Source: Phascolomyces articulosus
Taxonomy: Eukaryota; Mucoromycota; Mucoromycetes; Mucorales; Lichtheimiaceae
Reading direction: 5' to 3'
Length of the DNA: 64,000 nt
NCBI GenBank assembly: GCA_025677815.1
Contig: JAIXMP010000013.1
Location: 620,001-684,000 of the forward strand
Part shown: in pieces, positions 36,328 to 45,042 of the stretch
Numbering within the stretch: position 1 is the stretch's first letter
How the letters are laid out: every line of letters starts with the position of its first letter
Program-made: the position numbers and the translations under genes
Notes under the pieces: generated by a model
Told to the model about the DNA's origin: nothing
Databases searched by the model: none
The model's input: only the letters and a program-made list of their open reading frames with translations

Positions 36328-38583
36328 AATGAAATGTGCTACTATAAATGGAAGAGGAAATGTATAGATGAATGTGTGTTATCGTCTAAGGGATAAATAA
36401 AAAGAATGCAAGTGAAAAAAAAAAAGGATGATGATATGGTTGTAATAATGCAATGAAAATGCTAATGAAGAAAAAAAGGATAAAGAAGTCAACATTTTAT
36501 TATTTATATATGTTTTTTTTTTACTTGCTTACTAGTTACTGAAGTAGTTGAATCATCTCTGGCTGTTTTTTTATCCTGTTTCTACTGCTAAAAATAATCC
36601 TTATGTAAATTCAGGAATCTACCATGGAAGAAGAGTTCGCCTTGGTGCTACTGATAACTTTATTATTATTAGCAAAGAGGCTGATTATTATTATTGTTAA
36701 CATAAAAAAACAGAGTCCAAACTATTACTCAAGTTTATAAAAAAAAATACGCCGAACAAGATAATTATTTTTAGCATATTTTATTTTGTTACAAAGTGAG
36801 TTAGGACCAATTCTTTTTGATAACAGGAGGCTGGTTGCTTCTAAACAACAAAGGGGCCACGCGAATAAGAGTAGTAATGATGATGATAATGTTGAATGAT
36901 GAATAGACCTATATTTATCACTTGTATAAAAGAAGACGCTTTTTGAAAGCAGTAATAAATAGGTTGAACCTCTTTGCTTATAGTTGACGCATCCTTGGAA
37001 CAAAATAAAAAAGCTATGCGTATAATTTATTTACCAAGAATAGATTTGTGCTTATTTTGGCGAGGTGCATGAGAAATACAACCTTGTTATAAACAGGTTT
37101 ATTTTTTAGCATGAAATTTACCCCATCTTTTTTAATAATAAATAATCATAGCACATAACAAGTGTTTTCAAATATGGGATATTCAAAGGCTGTTGTCTAG
37201 TACTTGTTGTGTAATAAAAATAACGGAAGTAACGTATTCTATTTTATTTTTGGTGCTGAGCCGCCTTTGCATATTATAGAATCATGTCATAAATATATAT
37301 ATATATATACATATACATATTTAAACTTCATCATTCACCAAATCATGACGTAGTCAGTAGAGGCCGTCGTCTATTTTGCTACGGAGGAGCTCGTTGTTTG
37401 ATGACAAGAAGGTTAAAAAAATGCTACTTGTTTACACCACTCGTAATTGATCATATGCAAAGAAAAAGATCAGGCGAAGTAATAAAAAATAATAATAATA
37501 ACATCGAAGATATTGAGCCACATTATCATCAGTCAATGAAGATACACTTTTTTATTTGCATATAATAATAGAAGTATTATGTTGATTTAAACAAATATGC
37601 ATCCTTTGAACCCTTAATTCTTGATTACCATTATACATAATACACGTATACAAAAGGGTGGCTCAACATGTATATATATAAATTAGGGGCCACGCGATAT
37701 CTCAAGACCCTCTTTTCATTCAGCCCTTGTTGGGACGGAACGAAATCAACACAAAATTGCATTATTTCTTTATTGTTACACGATTCTATTCTTTGTGTAA
37801 CTATTTTACTTTCTTTACAACAAAGTCGTTTCTTGTATCTTTCTTCTTGCAACCATTGGTTTATTAATTACAATCGAAAAACTAAAAACAGGTCTTACGG
37901 ATTGAATATAGTACAAATGGTGACGGTCATACTACAACAACAAATTTTTGTTTTGTTAAAAAGATCATTATCCAATAATGTTGATATGTATAATATATAT
38001 GGAAATATTTATGCAAAAAATTGAAAAGGTTATTTATAATTGATGACACCACTTTTGTTTAAAAAAAATGACTGAACGCACGAAAGAATGGAATGAAACC
38101 AACAAGCCATTTGAAAATTTTTCAAAAAACCAATGAGTCAAACGGAAAGTATTTTATACTTGAGATAAGGGATAATACCATTATGATTTGTTACTACTTC
38201 AGTTTCTCAATGAAATACTCATGTCTTACAAAAATTGCTAACTTTATAACTAGCATCATTTTTCACATCATCATATTCTATCTCATAGTTATCTCTCTTC
38301 ATCTTCCTTTTCTGTAACTTACTGAACAACTTACTCAACAAATTCTTCTTCATTCATGTGACCATTTTTAATAACATGCCTTTCTCCCACCAAAATGAGT
38401 CAAATAGATTCAGTAGGGACATAGCCATTACAATAATATTTTTTAAAACGACAAATGCTTTTTATTACCTGTCACCCGCTATTATCTTCTTCAGAGTTAC
38501 TTTCCTTATATGAGTCATTATAAGATGATCACCAACGAGCTGAATAGTATTTACTCGTAGGCCATCATTTGATGCAACAATAT

Positions 38584-39205
38584 CACTGCAAAAAAACCTG
38601 AATTCAGGTAAACGGGAATTCATATTTCCAGGAGGAGAAAAAAAACATGAATTTTGGTTTTTTGGGTTATATTTGAACAAGAAAAAACTTGAATTATGGT
38701 TTTTTTTACTTTGCAGTCCCTTCAGACTGAAGTTCCATACTCTCCTTTTTAGAGAAATTCATGCTCCCTCTTTATAGATATTTATCGTATAAACTTTATG
38801 TGCTTTTATTCTTTTATAGTTGTCAGTACAGTAAAAGGAAATTATAAGTCTCAATCTATACTATCATCATATACATGTAGTTCATATATCAACTATTTCA
38901 CTTTTTAACAGATATAACTGAAGAATTTAAGAACAAACATTGTCATGAACTGGTCTTCCCATACATATGACATAAGCTTTAACTATATTCCTAGTGTAAT
39001 ACCACAAAAAACGCCACTAATATCGGATGCCTTATCCGATCACGATAGCCACATCCGTGTAACATTTACAGAAATATCTTTTACCTATTCAAGTATTTTT
39101 TTGATAAATTTTAAACCAGAAAAACCCAAATTCCAGTTTTTTTGGTTCTTTCACCTGAATTCTGGTTTTTTCCGAGCAAATTCCCGGAAATCTTTTTTTA
39201 CAGTG
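38584..39205. mobile_element. non-autonomous element with CACTG ends and 3-bp target duplication
   Basis: The left end reads CACTGCAAAAAAA and the right end is its inverse complement type (TTTTTTTACAGTG), so the termini are inverted repeats of about 13 bases with one mismatch. TAT flanks both sides (38581-38583 and 39206-39208), fitting a 3-bp target site duplication. Inside each end there are related GAATTC-AGGT and GGGAATT motifs; a further inverted CAAAGTAAAAAAAACC-type segment lies near 38700-38720. It has no transposase. CACTG-type termini with 3-bp duplications are a CACTA (EnSpm) trait, so a small CACTA-like MITE is the best guess. Confidence 0.5.
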
Positions 39206-39503
39206 TATAACGTAAATAATTACGTACGCACTGCATTTCTTAATTTGTTTTTACTCGGTTGTTCATTGATGTTTTTTACTGTTGTTGTTGTCACTATTGC
39301 TGTATTTTTTTCGTCATGAACATGATCAGATGCAAGGTCATCTGGTAGATATTTTTTATATGTCAAAGGTTTGGAGTTGATCTTTACGTTCAACATACGT
39401 AACCAAAGCATCCTCGGGATCATCAGTATAAACAACCAGTCACTTATCTAATCAACTAGATATACTTAATTCATTCCACTTGATTTACTTCATTTGATGA
39501 TTT

Positions 39504-39674
39504 ACTTGTCCGATTCAGTATGGGCTCCATGACGATATCCGAGTTAAGAGTTTTTCACCTTCTACATAAAAAACTTAGAGAGAAAGGAAAAACTAGAAAG
39601 CATAACAGACAGGACTATGTGATGTTGTTTTAACTCAGATATTGTAAAGGAGCCCTCACTGAATCGGATCAAGT
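39504..39674. mobile_element. MITE-like inverted repeat, about 170 bp
   Basis: The left arm (ACTTGTCCGATTCAGTATGG, then GCTCC and GAGTTAA) is mirrored by the right arm (TTAACTC, GGAGCCCTCACTGAATCGGA, then TCAAGT). The arms are about 43 bases and roughly 80 percent alike, with an unrelated 80-base middle. The inverse similarity may extend outward to a CAGTG at 39680-39684. No coding capacity and no clear target duplication were found. Confidence 0.5.
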
Positions 39675-40523
39675 AGGTTCAGTGAAATGGGTCAATATGC
39701 AGCAGTGGTTTTATGGTGTTTATTATTATCTCTACTTTGCTACAGACGCAAATTATATTTGTATAGCGAGTACTAGCGATATTATGGTATATCACAAACA
39801 AAAATATATAGGTTTTATAAAAAGTTCTATAGAGACAATATTTGATTGAGTGAAAATGTTTTTATGTCAAATAAATCTTATTTTAGTGATATTATGTTAG
39901 TATGGTTATTGTTTTCTTATAATGTGTTTTTATGTTTTATGAATGATAGCATCTATCAATCGATATAATTTTTAAAGTTAAATGGGAAAACTATTGCATC
40001 CTATCCTAAAATTTGTTTAATTAAATTAAACCTACCTAGAGTTTTTGCTGTTGGGTGACTAAAGATAAAATTTATTGTATAGTAAAAGTGAATATAATTC
40101 GATATCTTTAATTCAATTTAAATACTTGGGATTTATATATCTCTACATTGTTCTACAGCAACTTTATAATGTTGCACAGCTAAACATGTGAAATGAATTC
40201 ATTACAAGTTCATTCAGGAGCATCTTCCTCTGGTTGGCAATATTTTTTTTTGTAATTTTCTTGTTTCATATAATATTACCAAAACTGCCAAAAGTATCAC
40301 TTTTATTATTATCTCTCTTCAAAATTAGCATGTAATGAATAGTATAGCTTTTATTGTTGTTGGTAATGGCATAAATTATCTTTCAAAAGTGATTTGGTTT
40401 TTTTTTCATCTTTGCACTTTTTTATATACAAAAGCAGTTTATCAATGTAAGTTTCATTATCACTTATATTTATTCCATTTAAAAATATAACTCTCACTGA
40501 TAAGCAATAATATGTTATCATAG

Positions 40524-41516
40524 ATGGGCAAGAAGCATAAAAAAAGCGCGTCATACAATCGTTGGAAATCACCAGCTTATAGGAAGCACAAGAAAAGGCA
40601 TAATCATTTGGGTAGTAAGTTTCAACAACAGCGTCATCGAACGCATCAACAGGCGTGTCTTCCATATCCTTATCAAGTACAGCAATAATATCATCCACAA
40701 CAATATCTTTATCGAGAGGAACAAGAGTATCAGTATTCGCGCCTATATCAGCAGCAAACATATGATACAGCTTTAACTAGTATGATGCCGACAACTGGCA
40801 TGATAATGAATGTACCGCTTTTGAACAATTCTGCATTAATGGCTTCCACAGGTGTCAGTGGTGATGGTTGTGGAGTAACTGTAGATCAACTATCCTTATC
40901 TAATAATACAAACTTTGCAATGCCTCAACGAGAAGATAATCATACGATTGAACAACAACAAAATTTACTTGCATCATTAAGCTCAAATATGTTACTGCAA
41001 ACTACTTCATCTGCGCCTACCAATCCATCTTCTGGAGGTTCTATCCCACTACTTGCCAACACAAACCAAATAACAAATGTATATACTCCATATCAACACC
41101 AACACTTGCAAAAAGAATTACAACAACAACAACAGCCACAAAGTGCTAACGGTGATAGTCTCAGTGATTTATCATATCCGTTTGTTATTGATGATGCCTT
41201 ATTTGGTGATCTAACATTATTTGGTCTTCAAGGTGCAGAAATAAATCAATCACTTTATTCAATGGACAATGATGTAACAGCTTATACTGGCAAAGGGATC
41301 GACCCTTCTTTATTGTTTGCAAATACCAGTATGGATCAGACCGCTATGAATTCATTATTTTCTGATTCTGCCGATGGGGTATTATCTGGGATAGAAGCTG
41401 CTGATGGTATGATAATACAATTTGGAAATCAACAAAAGCAACATACCGGGAGACCTTCTTCCTCTGCATCAGCAGCAGCGATGTATTTGGATAGTAAAGC
41501 AAAAACACATCTTTAA
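40524..41516 (+). CDS. Q/S-rich protein, possible transcriptional regulator; in-frame stop or intron near the N-terminus
   Basis: One frame stays open from ATG 40524 to the stop at 41516 except for a single TAA at 40686-40688. The N-terminus is basic (MGKKHKKSASYNRWKSP, RKHKKRHNH). After the stop the frame continues Gln/Tyr-rich and then, from Met codons at 40782 and 40785, gives 244 aa rich in Gln, Ser, Asn with acidic hydrophobic stretches (YPFVIDDALFGDLTLFG) like an activation domain. A donor (GTAAGT, 40615) and acceptor (ATACAG, ending 40770) would remove a 156-nt intron including the TAA and keep the frame (278 aa). Otherwise translation starts at 40782, or the gene is inactive. No DNA-binding domain is recognised. 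Confidence 0.55.
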
Positions 41517-42122
41517 TGGGAGGATTCAACATCATAACACCATTTCAGCGTTCAAAATAAAATAACATCTTATCTTTTAAACTTTACTTTTGTTTCGTAT
41601 TATTGCGTGTTTCTATAGTTTTTACCCTCCCTTTCTCTTTTTGAATATTTTACATTTGAAAGCACATATAGCTTACGTCTTTCATTTTCTTGGTCACAAA
41701 AGTTGAATAAATGCATTATTAACTGTTATAGTCGTATTTTTTGACTACTGTTTTTGTTCAAGTTTATATGGTCTACTACAAAGATAATGCTTCCATTTCC
41801 TAGTTTTAATACAAAGTAAAATATGTAAGTCACAGCTAATAAAACCACGTTATCAGCATTTTCCTTGTCATCACCAGACAATTGAATTAATACAAAAAAC
41901 TCTGTAATATAAAATCATTTCCTATAAAAGGAGATAGCCTTGTGATAAATCAAGCCGCATCAGGATGAAATTTGACAGTTTTTATAATTCTTTTTTTTTT
42001 CTTCAGCGGTGAAAAAAAAAAATTACGTGACTTGCTAAGCCGTAAGTCGAAGGAAGCTTTTTCTTGACCGACAAAAGAAAAATTTTTTTGCTCCCTCTCT
42101 TTCTACCCATCGGTGCTGTACT
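41517..42122. other. intergenic, promoter of rpl7
   Basis: No gene seen. It ends in a pyrimidine-rich leader (about 42091-42121), typical of ribosomal protein gene 5' ends. Confidence 0.6.
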
Positions 42123-43565
42123 ATGGTCGCTTAGTAAGTTTTGTCATGTTAAAATGTCTTTCATTCGTTCTTCATTTTGCCTTCCATATTTTCCATTGTG
42201 ACCTTATGAATAATACCAATTGTATTTTGTTTAAACAAAAACTTTTGTTTTTATCCATTTTGATACATTATATATAAAAAAACTTTTTTTGCTTTTTTTT
42301 CCACCAACCCCTTTGATCAGCAACCTGGGTGGCGCGCATATATTCAACTATACGTGCTTATTTTATATATATTTTATTTATTCTATTTTCTCCCTATATT
42401 ATGGATTGCAAATCGATTGCACGATTGAAGAAAAATTTTTTTTATTATAATCAAGAATTAAAGATTAACCTTTAATAATTTTTTCTCTCTCTTTGATATA
42501 GCACTGTTCCCACCGTCAAGGACGTCGAAGTCCCCGAGACTCTCTTGAAGAAGCAAAAGGCTGATGCCAAGGCCGCTGAAAAGGCCACCGCTGACAAGGC
42601 TGCCCTTAAGAAGGCAAGTATTATAATATATAAGCATTTGGGAAAGAAGGATTTTGTATTTTGTTTCAACAAGTGATGACAACTCTGGGGATCCGCCCCT
42701 TTTGACTAGCGAAGCAATGCTGTCATAAATATACCATCTTTCGGGACTGATTATTATAAGAAGCAAAAAAATCTTTATTGGAGAAAAAGGAATTAGAGAA
42801 AAGAAATATATAAATATATATATTAACACGATGACCATGATATAATAGGCTGCCATCGTCCGTCGCCGTCAATATGTCAAGCGTGCTGCCAAGTATGCCC
42901 GTGAGTACAAGGCTACTGAGCGCAAGGAAATCGACCTTAAGCGCCAAGCTAAGGCCAATGGTAGCTACTACGTTGCTGCCCAACCCAAGCTTGCCTTTGT
43001 TGTCCGTATCCGTGGTATCAACAACATTGCTCCCAAGCCCCGCAAGGTCTTGCAATTGTTGCGTCTTCTTCAAATCAACAACGGTGTTTTTGTCCGTTTG
43101 AACAAGGCTACCACTGAGATGCTCCAACTCATCCAACCTTATGTCACTTATGGTTACCCCAACCAAAAGACCATCCGTGAACTCATCTACAAGCGTGGTT
43201 ATGCTAAGGCCAACAAGCAACGTATCCCTCTTAACGACAACGCTGTCATTGAAAAGGCCCTTGGCAAGTACGACATCATTTGCGTCGAAGATTTGATCCA
43301 CGAAATCGCTACTGTCGGTCCTCACTTCAAGGAAGCCAACAACTTCTTGTGGCCATTCAAGTTGTCCAACCCTAACAACATGTGGCGTACCCGTAAATTC
43401 AACCATTTCATCGAAAACGGTGACTATGTATGTACACGTGTCCAATTAAGCATTTCATTTTACTGTAATTCAATCGATTGAACATATACTAATTCATTTA
43501 TTTCTATATTTTTTTAGGGTAACCGTGAAGCCTTCATCAACAACTTGGTCCAATCCATGAACTAA
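42123..43565 (+). CDS. rpl7: 60S ribosomal protein L7 (uL30)
   Basis: Structural protein of the large ribosomal subunit. Exons 42123-42133, 42502-42613, 42849-43427, 43518-43565; 249 aa, phases close. The first exon (ATG GTC GCT TA) is inferred from a canonical donor and the pyrimidine-rich leader before it; its intron of 368 nt fits the long first introns of fungal ribosomal protein genes. The body is clear: [107 protein letters not shown]. Codon use is strongly biased to C-ending codons, as for a highly expressed gene. The second intron (42614-42848) starts GCAAGT, so it is a GC-AG intron, and it hosts a box C/D snoRNA. A degenerate copy of this region lies at 49757-50108. Confidence 0.95.
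42666..42757 (+). ncRNA. intronic box C/D snoRNA (snR39b/U32-like, predicted LSU Gm805 guide)
   Basis: Inside the second rpl7 intron. C box GTGATGA at 42673-42679 and D box CTGA at 42747-42750 are 67 nt apart. The 14 nt before the D box (ACCATCTTTCGGGA) are complementary to the highly conserved LSU rRNA stretch CCCGAAAGATGGT. The fifth base before the D box is C, pairing with the G of CCCG, the site known as Gm805 in yeast (guided by snR39b) and Gm1509 in human (guided by U32). Yeast RPL7 introns host the neighbouring-site guides snR39/snR59, so the host gene also fits. The rRNA sequence and yeast numbering are from memory. Internal C' and D' boxes are not clear. Confidence 0.75.
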
Positions 43566-45042
43566 ATTAGGGTTTAACGCGTTGTAATAAAACGTATTGC
43601 TTCTTCTCTCTATTTAGTTTTCCATAAATTGTTGTGTAAAATTTTGTCATTTACTATCATTTTGAGTAGACTAGTGAAGTGCGTGTGGGTGCTAGTGTGT
43701 GTTTTATCCATTGTCATGGTAAAAAGTTTTAAAACAAGGATGCCAACCAAATTATGAGGCAACCACTATTTGATATTCCATTTGCATAAAATGCTGTAGT
43801 TTGTTTATTAATCGATGGTTTGATATCCATCTTTTTTTAGATGGTCATGCTAAGTGGGCCGTGGCGCAATTCTTTCATCACAATGTATAGATACCATCCA
43901 CTGATATAAATAATATGTTCATATCAACCCATTAACCAATCTCATTTTCTTAACCTTTTTTCTTTCTTTCATAGTTAAAAAAGAACCATTAGCGAATGTA
44001 TAAAATTATGATAAAATAGCTTTAAATATTTAGTATTTTGTTGGATTACATAGGCCAAAGTTTCTCGTTTGCTCTTTATAAAATGAGTTGGTACAAATAC
44101 TAGACTCCATTATCGACCTCCATATGTTTACGCAAAGCGTGATGTCCGATATCCTTTTCACTATCAATTCTTTGGAACATTCAAAAGCAGGTTATTGATC
44201 CAATTGTATGCTCAGTCCATGTTTGAACATAGATAGTTTTCATTATCTGAGTAGATTTAAAATTGCTCGTTAGGATACTCCTTCTCCAACGCTGAAATAT
44301 TGCTTCTTGATTCTCGCGTAGTATGACAATAAGGTTGTTGATGCTACAGTCACTCACGTTGTTGTTTTTATGCATAATATGGATCTCGTCATGTTCGTTT
44401 GATGAAATAAAACCAAATGATTAGGTATAATGTACACTGTATCAAATTTTGGATCTGTAAAAATAGTCCGGTAAGAAAATTTTATTATTGCATTTTTCGC
44501 CAAACACTCACATCCATTCATTCAGGAAAGGTGCTTTTACCTCAAAGCTCCATATACTTCGATCTTGGCTTCCTTTGGCTTATCTTGATTCTAGAGAATC
44601 GGTAAATTTTAACTTTAACAACAATGGCAAGATAGGCTATTTAGAGAAAGTAAAACTCGTAACAAGGTTTCCGTAGTTAATCCAACAGAGATTCACGAAT
44701 CATTGATACACCTTTTTCTGTATTTAATTATGTCGATAGATTTTTTTAATAAATGAAATACTAATTTCACCACTATGGTATACTAAGATGAAACCTAGAA
44801 TACTTCTGTAAATTATTATTGGAATTTCATGTTCGTATAGCAATAGTTTTTATTATCATTGTGGTGTTTTTTGCTCAAAATGTTTATGAATGAAGCAGAT
44901 ACTAATGCTATTTTACTATCCTTATCGTATGATTTAACTTGAAGAAAAAAATTTAAACTGAAGATGATGGATTCATTATACTATTTATTTTTTTATAATA
45001 ACCGGTGTATTTATATATAAGTAAAAGAATAACAATAATAAA
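43566..45042. other. intergenic, rpl7 to GH51
   Basis: No intact gene. It holds an 18S rRNA 3'-end fragment at 44636-44676. An open frame on the minus strand (44375-44181; ENQEAIFQRWRRSILTS) may be chance or a remnant. The rest is AT-rich. Confidence 0.55.
44636..44676 (+). pseudogene. 18S rRNA 3'-end fragment
   Basis: About 41 bases match the end of fungal 18S rRNA: ATTTAGAG, AAGTAAAA, TCGTAACAAGGTTTCCGTAG. I see two or three substitutions against the usual sequence (for example AAACTCG for AAGTCG-type and GAGAAAG for GAGGAAG). The match stops just before GTGAACCTGCGG. The flanks are not recognisable rRNA. It is an isolated insertion, not a functional gene. Confidence 0.8.

Larger units (their letters stand above)
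36328..40523. other. 4.2-kb gene-poor region with transposon-like elements
   Basis: No gene is recognised. It contains an element with CACTG ends at 38584-39205 and an inverted-repeat element at 39504-39674 (listed separately). GGGGCCACGCGA recurs at about 36851 and 37684 in the same orientation. The many small open frames are not conserved-looking. TA microsatellite at 37292-37309. Confidence 0.5.

Noticed and set aside
40351..40761. 136-codon open frame on the minus strand overlapping the start of the Q-rich ORF
   Set aside because: It is the antisense of a Gln/Tyr-codon-rich region, which removes stops on the other strand. The plus frame extends 331 codons and fits the downstream protein better.
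42723..43445. 240-codon minus-strand open frame
   Set aside because: It is the antisense of rpl7 exon 3, kept open by the biased codon use of a highly expressed gene.
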